A DNA stretch of 45,817 nt from Pseudomonas brassicacearum subsp. neoaurantiaca (GCF_013608025.1 NZ_VDLV01000020.1:260215-306031), one strand, 5' to 3'; numbered from the stretch's first letter, positions 34,975 to 43,867 are shown. The notes: generated from the sequence alone by a model not told the origin. Program-made: numbers and translations.

Positions 34975-36741
34975 ATGCTGCCGACTCCTCGTACCTTGCG
35001 TCTGCTGTTCGCCATCGCCCTGATCCTTGTCGGCGCCGCCCTTGCTGCCACCCTGGCCGTGCGTCACGCCGAACGCGAAGCCCTGGAGGAAGACGCCAGC
35101 CGCGCGAGCCAGCAACTGGCGCTGTACGCCAATTCCTTGCATATGTTGATCGAACGCTACCGCGCCCTGCCCGCCGTGCTCGCCCTGGACCCGCAACTGC
35201 GAGAAGCCCTCAAGGGACCGGTCAGCCCGGCGCAACAGGATGAACTCAATCGCAAGCTGGAAAAGATCAACGGCGCCGCGCAGTCGTCCACTCTGGAATT
35301 GATGGACGGTACAGGCCTTGCCGTGGCGGCCAGCAATTGGCGTCTGCCCAGCAGCTATGTCGGTCACAATTACAGGTTTCGCCCCTATTTCATCCAGACA
35401 CGCACCCAGGGTACCGGGCGGTTTTATGCGGTGGGTGTGACCAGTGGCATTCCCGGCTATTTCCTGTCCAGCGCCGTGACCGGCGACGATGGCGAGTTCC
35501 TCGGTGCCATGGTGGTGAAGCTCGAATTCCCGGAGCTTGAGCGCGAATGGCGCCTGGGCAGCGACACGCTATTGGTCAGCGACGCACGGGGAATCATCTT
35601 TATCGCCAATCGCCCTGGCTGGCGTTATCGCCACCTGCAACCCTTGACCGACAGCGACCTTGCCGAGCTCAAGGCCACCCGCCAATACGACAAGCAACCG
35701 CTGCAACCCCTGGCCTTCGAGCCGCTACGGCGTTTTGACGACAACAGCCACTTGTCACGGGTCGAGGCGCCCGATGGCCCGGCGGATTACCTTTGGGAGT
35801 CCCTGCCGTTGACGAGCGAAGGCTGGACGCTGCATCTGCTGCGCCGTCCGCAGATCGCCTTCGAAGACTTGCGCAACGCCGGCCTCGCCGCCGCCGGGTC
35901 ATGGCTGGCGCTGGTGTTCCTGCTGCTGTTTCTCAACCAGCGTTGGCGCCTGGCCAGGCTGCGCCAACGCAGCCGCGAGGAACTTGAACGACTGGTGGAC
36001 GAGCGCACCCGTGAATTGCGCACTGCCCAGGACGGTTTGGTGCAATCGGCCAAGCTTGCAGCCCTGGGGCAGATGTCCGCCGCGCTGGCCCATGAGATCA
36101 ACCAGCCTTTGACTGCCCAGCGCATGCAACTGGCGACGCTGCGCCTGTTGCTTGACCACGGCCGGATCGACGATGCCTACAAAGCGCTCAAGCCGGTGGA
36201 TGACATGCTGACCCGCATGGCCGCCCTCACCGGCCACTTGAAAACCTTCGCCCGCAAAAGTCCCAGCGGCCTGCGCGAACGCCTGGACCTGGCGGCGGTG
36301 GTGGATCAGGCCCTGCAATTGCTGGAAACGCGCCTGCGAGACGAAAACGTCAGTACCGTGTTGCACCTGACCCGTCCGGCGTGGGTTCGTGGCGACGCCA
36401 TCCGCCTCGAACAAGTACTGATCAACCTGCTGCGCAACGCCCTCGACGCCATGGTCGACCAACCCATCAAACGCTTGGACGTGCGCCTGGAGGCCGATGA
36501 GCAATTGTGGCGCCTGACCGTCAGCGACAGCGGCACCGGGATCGCCGAAGAACATCTGGCGCAGGTGTTCGACCCCTTCTTCACCACCAAGGCCGTAGGC
36601 GATGGCCTCGGCCTGGGGTTGGCGGTTTCGTTTGCGATCATTCATGAATCCGGTGGGCGGTTGACGGCGGACAATCATGAACACGGCGCGGTATTCTGCG
36701 TGAGCTTGCCCATCGATCAGGAGGCGCAATTGCATGCTTGA
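34975..36741 (+). CDS. mifS: DctB/MifS-type sensor histidine kinase
   Basis: 588 residues from the ATG at 34975; ATG at 34939 or 34882 would add 12 or 31 residues, and no start has a good ribosome site. An N-terminal membrane segment (LLFAIALILVGAALAATLAV) and a second near residue 305 (AAGSWLALVFLLLFL) enclose a periplasmic double-PAS (dCache-like) sensor of the DctB type (NYRFRPYFIQ, then GIPGYFLSSAV). Then come HisKA with the phospho-acceptor H373 (ALAHEINQPL) and an HATPase domain with NLLRNALDAM, SDSGTGIAEEH and GDGLGLGLAVS. It probably senses a dicarboxylate and phosphorylates the regulator encoded next (8-bp overlap). The alpha-ketoglutarate-type permease gene downstream suggests the MifS role described in P. 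aeruginosa; plain DctB is the alternative. Confidence 0.85.
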   Translation: MLPTPRTLRLLFAIALILVGAALAATLAVRHAEREALEEDASRASQQLALYANSLHMLIERYRALPAVLALDPQLREALKGPVSPAQQDELNRKLEKINGAAQSSTLELMDGTGLAVAASNWRLPSSYVGHNYRFRPYFIQTRTQGTGRFYAVGVTSGIPGYFLSSAVTGDDGEFLGAMVVKLEFPELEREWRLGSDTLLVSDARGIIFIANRPGWRYRHLQPLTDSDLAELKATRQYDKQPLQPLAFEPLRRFDDNSHLSRVEAPDGPADYLWESLPLTSEGWTLHLLRRPQIAFEDLRNAGLAAAGSWLALVFLLLFLNQRWRLARLRQRSREELERLVDERTRELRTAQDGLVQSAKLAALGQMSAALAHEINQPLTAQRMQLATLRLLLDHGRIDDAYKALKPVDDMLTRMAALTGHLKTFARKSPSGLRERLDLAAVVDQALQLLETRLRDENVSTVLHLTRPAWVRGDAIRLEQVLINLLRNALDAMVDQPIKRLDVRLEADEQLWRLTVSDSGTGIAEEHLAQVFDPFFTTKAVGDGLGLGLAVSFAIIHESGGRLTADNHEHGAVFCVSLPIDQEAQLHA

Positions 36742-38059
36742 TTCGGTCATAGTCGTCGATGACGAGAGCAGCATCCGCACGGCTGTCGAGCAGTGGCTGA
36801 GCCTGTCGGGATTCCAGGTGCAATTGTTCAGTCGCGCCGAAGAATGCCTGGCGAAGCTACCGGAGAATTTTCCCGGGGTGATCCTCAGCGACGTGCGCAT
36901 GCCCGGGCTGGGCGGCCTGGAGTTGCTGGCCGAAGTGCGCAGGCGTGACCCGGACCTGCCGGTGATCTTGCTGACCGGACACGGTGACGTGCCGATGGCC
37001 GTGGAGGCGATGCGCGACGGAGCCTATGACTTCCTCGAAAAACCCTTCAGCCCCGAAGCGCTGCTGGGCAGCTTGCGCCGGGCGCTGGACAAGCGCTTCC
37101 TGATTCTGGAAAACCGCCGGCTGCACGAACAGGCCGATGCCCGCGCCAAGCTTGACGCCACCCTGCTTGGCGTCTCCCGCGCATTGCAGAACTTGCGGCG
37201 TCAGGTGCTGGGCCTGGCGACACTGCCGGTCAATGTGTTGATCCGCGGCGAAACCGGCAGTGGCAAGGAGCTGGTTGCCCGCTGCCTGCACGACTTCGGC
37301 CCAAGGGCCGGCAAACCTTTCGTGGCCCTGAACTGCGCGGCCATTCCCGAACCGCTGTTCGAGGCCGAATTGTTCGGTCATGAAAGCGGCGCCTTTACCG
37401 GCGCCCAGGGCAAGCGCATCGGCAAGCTTGAATACGCTGACGGCGGCACGTTGTTCCTCGATGAGATCGAAAGCATGCCGCTGGCCCAGCAAGCCAAGTT
37501 GCTGCGAGTCTTGCAGGAAAAGAAACTCGAACGCCTGGGTTCGAACCAGAGCATCAACGTCGACCTGCGCATCATCGCGGCCACCAAGCCCGATCTGCTG
37601 GATGAAGCCCGGGCCGGACGCTTTCGCGAAGACCTGGCCTATCGCCTGAACATCGCCGAGCTGCGCCTGCCGCCGCTGCGTGAACGACGCGAAGACATTC
37701 CGCTGTTGTTCGAGCACTTCACCCACAGCGCCGCCGAACGCCTCGGCCGTCCCGCCGCGCCCTTGAGCGGTTCGCAACTGAGCCATCTGCTCAGTCATGA
37801 CTGGCCGGGCAATGTGCGCGAACTGGCCAACGTCGCCGAACGCCAGGTGCTGGGCCTGGACCAGCTTCCCACCCTGGACACCGAGCCGGGCCAGTCCCTC
37901 GCGGCGCAACAGGAAGCCTTCGAAGCCCAATGCCTGCGCGCCGCCCTGATCCGGCACAAGGGTGATGTGAAAGCCGTGCTCGAAGAACTGCAACTGCCGC
38001 GCCGCACCTTCAATGAAAAAATGCAGCGGCATGGGTTGAGTCGGGAGATGTTTTTGTAG
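36734..38059 (+). CDS. mifR: Sigma-54 response regulator, MifR/DctD type
   Basis: 441 residues. The receiver domain has phospho-acceptor D53 (ILSDVRMPG) and the conserved K103 (FLEKPFSP). The AAA+ domain carries Walker A GETGSGKE (172-179), the sigma-54 contact loop GAFTGA (219-224) and Walker B GGTLFLDEIE. A Fis-type helix-turn-helix ends the protein (KAVLEELQLPRRTFNEKMQR). It should activate sigma-54 promoters when phosphorylated by the preceding kinase. Its start lies within the kinase's last codons, with AGGAGG upstream. The next gene has a near-perfect sigma-54 promoter with two matching dyads upstream, so that permease gene is the obvious target. Confidence 0.9.
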   Translation: MLDSVIVVDDESSIRTAVEQWLSLSGFQVQLFSRAEECLAKLPENFPGVILSDVRMPGLGGLELLAEVRRRDPDLPVILLTGHGDVPMAVEAMRDGAYDFLEKPFSPEALLGSLRRALDKRFLILENRRLHEQADARAKLDATLLGVSRALQNLRRQVLGLATLPVNVLIRGETGSGKELVARCLHDFGPRAGKPFVALNCAAIPEPLFEAELFGHESGAFTGAQGKRIGKLEYADGGTLFLDEIESMPLAQQAKLLRVLQEKKLERLGSNQSINVDLRIIAATKPDLLDEARAGRFREDLAYRLNIAELRLPPLRERREDIPLLFEHFTHSAAERLGRPAAPLSGSQLSHLLSHDWPGNVRELANVAERQVLGLDQLPTLDTEPGQSLAAQQEAFEAQCLRAALIRHKGDVKAVLEELQLPRRTFNEKMQRHGLSREMFL

Positions 38060-38093
38060 GGGCGCTGAATTCGCAGTGCCGGTACTGGCCTCA

Positions 38094-38160
38094 TCGCGAG
38101 CAAGCTCGCTCCCACATTTGTCCGATGTATACATGACCCTGTGGGAGCGAGCTTGCTCCG
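38094..38160. repeat. REP pair, family B
   Basis: Inverted TGTGGGAGCGAGCTTGCTC units, the right one cut short (GCTTGCTCCGGGCG), just after the regulator gene. It may shield the 3' end of that transcript. Confidence 0.85.
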
Positions 38161-38212
38161 GGCGGCGATCCGACGATGAGGCCGGTACAGACGAGAAACC
38201 TCCCCCGACATA

Positions 38213-38259
38213 AGCGGATTCCCGCCCACACCGCCGCCCGCAATAAGCGGATTTCCGCT
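38213..38259. promoter_or_regulatory. Tandem dyads, candidate MifR activator sites
   Basis: Two copies of ATAAGCGGATTYCCGC, at 38213-38226 (AGCGGATTCCCGCC) and 38246-38259 (AGCGGATTTCCGCT), 33 bp apart, about three helical turns. Each is a dyad with AGCGGA and (T/C)CCGC half-sites. They lie about 75 and 108 bp before the expected sigma-54 start, the usual place for enhancer sites. Confidence 0.65.
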
Positions 38260-38301
38260 CACCAAACGCGACAACCCCCTCTAAACCGGCCCTCTCCTAC
38301 C

Positions 38302-38317
38302 TGGCACAGCTCCTGCT
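38302..38317 (+). promoter_or_regulatory. Sigma-54 promoter of the permease gene
   Basis: TGGCACAGCTCCTGCT matches the -24/-12 consensus TGGCACR-N4-TTGCW at all but one position. The invariant GG (38303-38304) and GC (38315-38316) are separated by exactly 10 bp. Confidence 0.85.
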
Positions 38318-38379
38318 ATAGCCCTGGCAGGCTGCGTTCCAACGCGCTCCACAAAAACAATTAAACGAAGGATCCTTCA

Positions 38380-39699
38380 ATGGATAACTCCAACGCCCTG
38401 CCCATCGGGTCGGCTGCCGTGCCCGCCCGTGAAAGAACCACCGCCAGCCGGATCAAATCGATCTTCAGCGGCTCGGTCGGCAACATGGTCGAGTGGTATG
38501 ACTGGTACGTCTACGCCGCTTTCTCGTTGTACTTCGCCAAAGTCTTCTTCCCCAAGGGCGACACCACCGCCCAGTTGCTCAACACCGCCGCGATCTTCGC
38601 CGTGGGCTTCCTGATGCGCCCGATCGGCGGCTGGCTGATGGGCCTCTACGCTGACCGCGCCGGTCGCAAACGTGCATTGATGGCCTCGGTGTACCTGATG
38701 TGCTTCGGCTCGCTGATCATCGCCCTGAGCCCGAGCTACGAAACCATCGGCGTCGGCGCGCCGATCCTGCTGGTGTTCGCCCGCCTGCTCCAAGGTTTGT
38801 CGGTGGGTGGCGAGTACGGCACCTCGGCGACCTACCTGAGTGAGATGGCCACCAAGGAACGTCGCGGCTTCTTCTCCAGCTTCCAATACGTGACGCTGAT
38901 ATCCGGCCAGCTCATCGCCCTTGGCGTGCTGATCGTGCTGCAACAATTCCTCACCACCGAGCAGCTGTACGCCTGGGGCTGGCGTATCCCGTTCGCCATC
39001 GGCGCGCTGTGTGCAATCGTCGCGCTGTACCTGCGACGTGGCATGGAAGAAACCGAGTCGTTCACCAAGAAGGAAAAAGCCAAGGAAAGCGCCATGCGCA
39101 CCTTGATGCGCCATCCCAAGGAACTGATGACCGTGGTCGGCCTGACCATGGGCGGCACCCTGGCGTTCTACACCTACACCACCTACATGCAGAAATACCT
39201 GGTGAACACCGTCGGCATGAGCATCTCCGACTCCACCACCATTTCCGCCGCCACGCTGTTCCTGTTCATGTGCCTGCAACCGGTGATCGGTGGGCTGTCG
39301 GACAAGATCGGTCGCCGGCCGATCCTGATTGCCTTCGGCATCCTGGGTACGCTGTTCACCGTGCCGATCCTCACCACCCTGCACACCATCCAGACCTGGT
39401 GGGGCGCGTTCTTCCTGATCATGGCGGCGCTGATCATCGTCAGCGGCTACACCTCGATCAACGCCGTGGTGAAAGCCGAGCTGTTCCCTACTGAAATCCG
39501 CGCCCTGGGCGTCGGCCTGCCTTATGCACTCACCGTGTCGATCTTCGGCGGCACCGCTGAATACATCGCGCTGTGGTTCAAGAGCATCGGCATGGAAACC
39601 GGCTACTACTGGTACGTGACGGCCTGCATTGCCGTGTCGCTGTTGGTGTACATCACCATGAAAGACACCCGCAAGCATTCGCGAATCGTGACCGACTGA
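38380..39699 (+). CDS. MFS dicarboxylate permease (alpha-ketoglutarate type)
   Basis: 439 residues with about 12 membrane segments, a member of the metabolite:H+ symporter (MHS) group. Typical motifs are GNMVEWYDWYVYAAFSLYFA, GWLMGLYADRAGRKRALMAS and LLQGLSVGGEYGTSATYLSE, the last closely matching KgtP. It should import alpha-ketoglutarate or a related dicarboxylate with protons across the inner membrane. The sigma-54 promoter and paired activator sites upstream, and the adjacent MifS/MifR-type genes, support the alpha-ketoglutarate assignment (compare PA5530, a reported MifR target). ATG with GAAGGA 8 bp upstream. Confidence 0.88.
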   Translation: MDNSNALPIGSAAVPARERTTASRIKSIFSGSVGNMVEWYDWYVYAAFSLYFAKVFFPKGDTTAQLLNTAAIFAVGFLMRPIGGWLMGLYADRAGRKRALMASVYLMCFGSLIIALSPSYETIGVGAPILLVFARLLQGLSVGGEYGTSATYLSEMATKERRGFFSSFQYVTLISGQLIALGVLIVLQQFLTTEQLYAWGWRIPFAIGALCAIVALYLRRGMEETESFTKKEKAKESAMRTLMRHPKELMTVVGLTMGGTLAFYTYTTYMQKYLVNTVGMSISDSTTISAATLFLFMCLQPVIGGLSDKIGRRPILIAFGILGTLFTVPILTTLHTIQTWWGAFFLIMAALIIVSGYTSINAVVKAELFPTEIRALGVGLPYALTVSIFGGTAEYIALWFKSIGMETGYYWYVTACIAVSLLVYITMKDTRKHSRIVTD

Positions 39700-39719
39700 C
39701 ATCTCGGTCGTACAAACAG

Positions 39720-39752
39720 AAGGGGCGAACCTCACCGGTTCGCCCCTTTTTT
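39720..39752 (+). terminator. Intrinsic terminator of the permease gene
   Basis: AAGGGGCGAACC pairs with GGTTCGCCCC over a short loop, followed by six T residues. Confidence 0.95.
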
Positions 39753-39837
39753 CATCCTGCACGTCCAACGATTTATCTGGCACAGCGATGACGACGGAGC
39801 ACGATTTGTCTGAGTTCAGAGATCCAATGTGGGAGCG

Positions 39838-39917
39838 AGCTTGCTCGCGATAGCGGTGGTGCAGCCGACAAAAATGCTGACTGATCCACCGCTAGCGCGA
39901 GCAAGCTCGCTCCCACA
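39838..39917. repeat. REPIN, family B
   Basis: Inverted TGTGGGAGCGAGCTTGCTCG units between the permease terminator and the flavin reductase-like gene. Confidence 0.9.
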
Positions 39918-40001
39918 AGGGCTCCAGGGTGCTGACAAAAACAGCGGGGCCCTGCACTATCTCGAATCCCTTGAAACTCCACCGCAGGATCTTCTCCAGC
40001 C

Positions 40002-40622
40002 ATGCCCGACGATATCCACTACTACGAACCCGCCAACGGCCACGGCCTGCCCCACGACCCGTTCAACGCCATCGTCGGCCCACGGCCCATCGGCTGGATT
40101 TCCTCCCAGGATGCCGAAGGTCGCCTGAACCTGGCGCCCTACAGTTTTTTCAACGCGTTCAACTACGTTCCGCCGATCATTGGGTTCTCCAGCGTCGGGC
40201 GCAAGGACAGCCTCAACAACATCGAACAGACCGGCGAGTTTGCCTGGAACCTGGCCACGCGCCCGCTGGCCGAGCAGATGAACCAGAGCTGCGCGATGGT
40301 TGCGCCAGAGGTCAACGAATTCGAATTGGCGGGCCTGACGACAGCGGCGTCGCGAGTGATCCAGGTGCCGCGCGTGGCCGAGAGCCCGGTGTCATTCGAA
40401 TGCAAGGTCACGCAGATCATTCAATTGCAGCGGGCGGACAAGGAACGGGTGCCGAGCTGGCTGATCCTCGGCGAAGTGGTCGCCGTGCACATCGCCAAAT
40501 GGCTGTTGAAGGATGGGGTGTACGACACCGCCGCCGCCGAGCCGATCTTGCGCGGTGGCGGGCCGGCGGATTATTTCCAGCTGGGGCCCGAGGCGTTGTT
40601 CAAGATGCATCGCCCCAAGTAA
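40002..40622 (+). CDS. Flavin reductase-like domain protein
   Basis: 206 residues, one split-barrel FMN-binding domain of the flavin reductase-like (DIM6/NTAB) family. The motifs are VGPRPIGWISSQDAEGRLNL near the start, APYSFFNAFNYVPPIIGFSS, then KDSLNNIEQTGEFAWNLAT, as in related Pseudomonas proteins. Such proteins bind FMN and reduce flavin or act as small oxidoreductases; the substrate is unknown. No strong ribosome site precedes the ATG. The gene stands alone between REPINs, so its neighbours give no clue to its pathway. Confidence 0.85.
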   Translation: MPDDIHYYEPANGHGLPHDPFNAIVGPRPIGWISSQDAEGRLNLAPYSFFNAFNYVPPIIGFSSVGRKDSLNNIEQTGEFAWNLATRPLAEQMNQSCAMVAPEVNEFELAGLTTAASRVIQVPRVAESPVSFECKVTQIIQLQRADKERVPSWLILGEVVAVHIAKWLLKDGVYDTAAAEPILRGGGPADYFQLGPEALFKMHRPK

Positions 40623-40637
40623 GAGCAGCGCGATCCT

Positions 40638-40744
40638 GTGGCGAGGGAGCTTGCTCCCGCTCGGTTGCGCAGCGACCGTAAAATCCTGGGGCCGCTGCGC
40701 CCGAAGCGTCGGACCGTCCCAGCGGGAGCAAGCTCCCTCGCCAC
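40638..40744. repeat. REPIN, family A
   Basis: Inverted GTGGCGAGGGAGCTTGCTCC units between two convergent genes. Confidence 0.9.
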
Positions 40745-40768
40745 AAAAGCGATCCCCAGGAGGCTGGC

Positions 40769-41002
40769 CTACCAGACCAACCCACCCTCGTCGTCCACAC
40801 CTTGCAGGTGAGTCAACTGCACCGCAGCCGCCTCATCGGCCTTGGTAGCGGTTTCGAATACCTGCTCCTCAAGCACCTTGTTGAAGCGCGGCGCACCTGA
40901 GCCACCGATGGCCTTGGTGGCGATGGCCGCGTAATAGCCGCCACCTTCCTTGGGAACAACAGCGGAAACAGCTTCAAACGTTTCAAAGGCTTTGCGTGCC
41001 AT
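40769..41002 (-). CDS. Small protein of unknown function
   Basis: 77 residues from the ATG at 41002, chosen because AGGA lies 8 bp upstream; an ATG at 41011 would have no usable ribosome site. The sequence begins MARKAFETFEAVSAVVPKEG and contains GGYYAAIATKAIGGSGAPRF, with no signal peptide or membrane segment. I do not recognise the family. It follows the ABM-type monooxygenase gene on the same strand 41 bp downstream, so the two may form an operon controlled by the divergent AraC regulator. Confidence 0.6.
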   Translation of the reverse strand: MARKAFETFEAVSAVVPKEGGGYYAAIATKAIGGSGAPRFNKVLEEQVFETATKADEAAAVQLTHLQGVDDEGGLVW

Positions 41003-41043
41003 AGTGCGCATCCTGGCGATGGAAAATGACCGTCATTAAACCT

Positions 41044-41397
41044 TCAACCGGCCAGTTTGTGTACCTTCGCCATGCACCCTTCGGTCGCCTGGACGGCAGA
41101 CACTTCCCGGAAGGTATGAAAATCCAGGCTGCTCACCACCAGGTCCTGTACCAGCTCGGCGAAGATCGCCATCGCCGGTGAGTTGAAGTAGGCGTCCATC
41201 GCCTGTTGGTTGACCCACAGCCCGGACACCAGCCACAAATCGGCGTCGCATTGCGATTGTTGCAAGGCAAAGTGCAGGCAACCCGGCGCCTGGCGCGAGG
41301 GCGCGATCAGTGTGCTGAGGCGTGCACCCAACGGTTTGGAACAGCCGGTGCGGGCCCGGACGAAAGCCATGTGACTGACGGGGATGTGTGTAGTCAT
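41044..41397 (-). CDS. ABM-type monooxygenase domain protein
   Basis: 117 residues from the ATG at 41397, which has GGGAGGG 7 bp upstream; the longer reading to 41454 is rejected. It resembles the small ferredoxin-like-fold antibiotic biosynthesis monooxygenase (ABM) proteins: HMAFVRARTGCSKPLGARLS, then ADLWLVSGLWVNQQAMDAYF, where the W and Y positions fit the family, and LDFHTFREV near the end. Such enzymes form dimers and oxidise quinol-like or aromatic compounds without cofactors, or act on reactive species. It is divergent from an AraC regulator and upstream of a 77-residue protein of unknown function. The substrate is unknown. Confidence 0.65.
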   Translation of the reverse strand: MTTHIPVSHMAFVRARTGCSKPLGARLSTLIAPSRQAPGCLHFALQQSQCDADLWLVSGLWVNQQAMDAYFNSPAMAIFAELVQDLVVSSLDFHTFREVSAVQATEGCMAKVHKLAG

Positions 41398-41727
41398 GTT
41401 CAACCCTCCCAGGTAATCCGTTGTGCAGCCGGGGACAGGCTGCGACAGGATCAAAGGTTAAGCGCCGCGACGCCAGCGTCGTTAGTCGATTCCTGCCGAC
41501 CCATTGCACAATCCTGCCCCTCGCCAACACCGAATTCGGCCTCGACAAAAGTTGAGCACAGGAAGTTGAAACAAAAGGTTTCAAGCAAGTTTCAAGCGCA
41601 TTGCATGGTCCTGCAGGTGTCAGCCTTGCAGGATCAGGCAAGCTTTCAACAGGATTTGACTACCGCCGCGCCTTGCACAAACTTAAGCTTTGTTCCATCG
41701 CTCCCCGTTTTCCTTGAGGATCCCGGC
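41398..41727. promoter_or_regulatory. Divergent promoter region with direct repeats
   Basis: 330 bp between the ABM and AraC genes. GTTTCAAGC occurs twice, at 41578-41586 and 41589-41597, exactly 11 bp apart, and TTTCAAC follows at 41645. Such helical-turn-spaced direct repeats are typical AraC-family binding sites. CCTGCAGG-type inverted sequence lies at 41611-41634. No gene is seen. Confidence 0.45.
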
Positions 41728-42657
41728 ATGTCGCCACTCGATCACGCCCATGTCCCACTGGACACGTATCTGGAACAACAGCGCGCCGAACTGGCGTCGA
41801 TTATCGACCGCAATACCAGCGAGGACGGCAGCTACGCCACGACCATCGGTTCGTTGCATCTGTCGCGCCACAGCCAGCCGCACAAATTCGCCCCGGTGCT
41901 GGCGCAACCAGCCCTGTGCATCATGGCCCAGGGCAGCAAGCAGGTACGGCTGGCGGATGAGTTGTTCAACTACGACCCGCTGCATTACCTGGTGGTCTCG
42001 GTCTCGATGCCGTTGAGCGGTTGCATCGCCGATGTCTCGCCCGAGCAGCCAATCCTGGCGTTGCGCCTGGACATCGACCCGGCGGAAATCACCTCGTTGA
42101 TCGCCGATGCCGGCCCCTTGGGCGTGCCAACTCGCCCGGCCGGACGCGGGCTGTATGTCGAACGCCTGGACACGCCGATGCTCGACGCCGTACTGCGCCT
42201 GACGCGCCTGCTCGATACGCCGAAAGACATCGCCATGCTCGCGCCCCTGGTGCGCCGGGAAATCCTTTATCGCCTGTTGCGCAGCCCGCAAGGCTATCGG
42301 CTGTATGAAATCGCCATCGCCAACAGCCAGAGCCATCGCATCAGCCAGGCGATCAAATGGCTCAATGGCCATTTCGAACAGCCGTTGCGCATCGATGACC
42401 TCGCGCGGGAAGTGAACCTCAGCGTCTCGACCTTGCATCATCGGTTCAAGGCCATGACGGCCATGAGCCCGCTGCAGTACCAGAAGCAACTGCGCTTGCA
42501 GGAAGCCCGCCGGCTGATGCTGGCCGAAGGGCTGGAAGCGTCGGCGGCGGGGTATCGGGTGGGGTATGAAAGCCCTTCGCAGTTCAGCCGCGAGTACAGC
42601 CGCTTGTTTGGCGCGCCGCCGTTGCGGGATTTGGCGCGGTTGCGGATGACTGTTTGA
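41728..42657 (+). CDS. AraC-family transcription regulator
   Basis: 309 residues from the ATG at 41728, which has GAGGA 7 bp upstream; the longer frame from 41206 overlaps the divergent gene and is rejected. Residues 20-180 form the AraC_N (cupin-like) ligand domain (ALCIMAQGSKQVRLADELF). Two helix-turn-helix motifs fill the last 100 residues: LRIDDLAREVNLSVSTLHHR, and then AGYRVGYESPSQFSREYSRL. It is probably an activator of the divergent ABM gene and the 77-residue gene behind it; the 11-bp-spaced repeats in the shared upstream region are likely sites. The effector is unknown. Confidence 0.88.
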   Translation: MSPLDHAHVPLDTYLEQQRAELASIIDRNTSEDGSYATTIGSLHLSRHSQPHKFAPVLAQPALCIMAQGSKQVRLADELFNYDPLHYLVVSVSMPLSGCIADVSPEQPILALRLDIDPAEITSLIADAGPLGVPTRPAGRGLYVERLDTPMLDAVLRLTRLLDTPKDIAMLAPLVRREILYRLLRSPQGYRLYEIAIANSQSHRISQAIKWLNGHFEQPLRIDDLAREVNLSVSTLHHRFKAMTAMSPLQYQKQLRLQEARRLMLAEGLEASAAGYRVGYESPSQFSREYSRLFGAPPLRDLARLRMTV

Positions 42658-42688
42658 TCCAGACTTTGTGCTGACTGGGCCGGCCTCA

Positions 42689-42779
42689 TCGCGAGCAAGC
42701 TCGCTCCCACAGTTGATCGGTTGTGAATAGAGAATTTGTGTTCACTGAAGATCTCCTGTGGGAGCGAGCTTGCTCGCGA
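42689..42779. repeat. REPIN, family B
   Basis: Inverted TGTGGGAGCGAGCTTGCTCG units between the convergent AraC and ABC-transporter genes. Confidence 0.9.
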
Positions 42780-42811
42780 AGAGGCCAGGAAATGCACCTC
42801 ACCCCTTGAAT

Positions 42812-43867
42812 TCAGGCCCCCAGCACCCGACACGCCTGCGCCGGCACCGTCACCGACACTGCGTGCCCGATGCCCAGCTCCATGCCCTGGCACGGCGTGT
42901 TCAGCGCCGTGAACGAGACGCCGGAACATTCCACCGTGGTCTCGACGGTCGCCCCGATGTCCCGCACGAACAGCACCTTGCCCAGCAACCGATTACCCGC
43001 CGAAGCCTGGGGTGAGGACAGTTGCACATCCTCGGGACGCACCAATAATTTGATCTTTTCCCCCGGATTGATGCTGCGGCTGGCCGGAACCTCCAGCGTG
43101 TCCCCGCCCGGCAGTCCGACCCGCCCGTTGCCCAGGGAAGTCGCCGGAAAGATGTTGCCGGAACCGATGAAATCGGCGACGAACTCATTGGCCGGGTGCC
43201 GATAGATTTCGATCGGCGTGCCGACCTGTTGCACGCGATGCTCGCCCAGCACCACGACGATGTCGGCCATGGTCATGGCTTCGCGCTGATCATGGGTCAC
43301 CAGGATCGTGGTGATGTTCAGGCGCTGTTGCAGTTGACGGATTTCCACTTGCATCGACTCGCGCAACTTGGCATCCAGGGCCGAAAGCGGTTCGTCCAGC
43401 AAGAGGATTTTCGGGCGGGCGGCAATGGCTCGGGCAATCGCCACCCGCTGGCGCTGGCCGCCGGAAAGCTTCGCCACGGGCCGGTCGATCATCGCCTGGA
43501 GCTGGATCAGCTCCAGCAATTCGACCACCCGCGCCTGTTGCTCGGCCTTGCCCACGCCCCGCAGCTTAAGCGGGTAGGCAATGTTCTCGCCGACGGTCAT
43601 GTGCGGGAACAGCGCCAGGGATTGAAACACCATGCCGAAGTTACGCAGGTGCGCCGGGGTGTGGCCGATGTCTTCGCCATCCAAGCGGATTTCGCCGCCG
43701 CTGAGGCTTTCCAGGCCGGCGATCATGCGCAGCAGCGTGGTCTTGCCACAGCCCGAAGGCCCGAGAAAACACACCAGCTTGCCCTCGGGCAGATGCAGGT
43801 TCACATCCCTGACCGCGCAGGCCGAGCCGTAGTGTTTCTCGACGTTTTCCAGTATCAGTCCAGTCAT
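42812..43867 (-). CDS. ABC importer ATPase, polyamine type (PotA-like)
   Basis: 351 residues. Walker A is GPSGCGKTT (residues about 36-44), the signature LSGGQRQRVAIARA and Walker B ILLLDEPLSALD are intact, and the H-loop ILVTHDQREA is present. A C-terminal TOBE domain (LLVRPEDVQLSS) marks the importer subfamily of PotA, PotG and FbpC. It powers uptake through the two permeases encoded just upstream (15 bp gap; ribosome site AGGTG 6 bp before the ATG). The substrate is most likely putrescine or spermidine, judged from subunit similarity only; the binding protein that would settle it is outside the window. Confidence 0.88.
   Translation of the reverse strand: MTGLILENVEKHYGSACAVRDVNLHLPEGKLVCFLGPSGCGKTTLLRMIAGLESLSGGEIRLDGEDIGHTPAHLRNFGMVFQSLALFPHMTVGENIAYPLKLRGVGKAEQQARVVELLELIQLQAMIDRPVAKLSGGQRQRVAIARAIAARPKILLLDEPLSALDAKLRESMQVEIRQLQQRLNITTILVTHDQREAMTMADIVVVLGEHRVQQVGTPIEIYRHPANEFVADFIGSGNIFPATSLGNGRVGLPGGDTLEVPASRSINPGEKIKLLVRPEDVQLSSPQASAGNRLLGKVLFVRDIGATVETTVECSGVSFTALNTPCQGMELGIGHAVSVTVPAQACRVLGA

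Noticed and set aside
38377..39783. 468-codon open frame opposite the permease gene
   Set aside because: Shadow of the permease gene, extending through its terminator.
41206..41727. N-terminal extension of the AraC regulator
   Set aside because: It would run antisense through the ABM gene and the shared promoter; the ATG at 41728 has a good ribosome site and the family's normal length.
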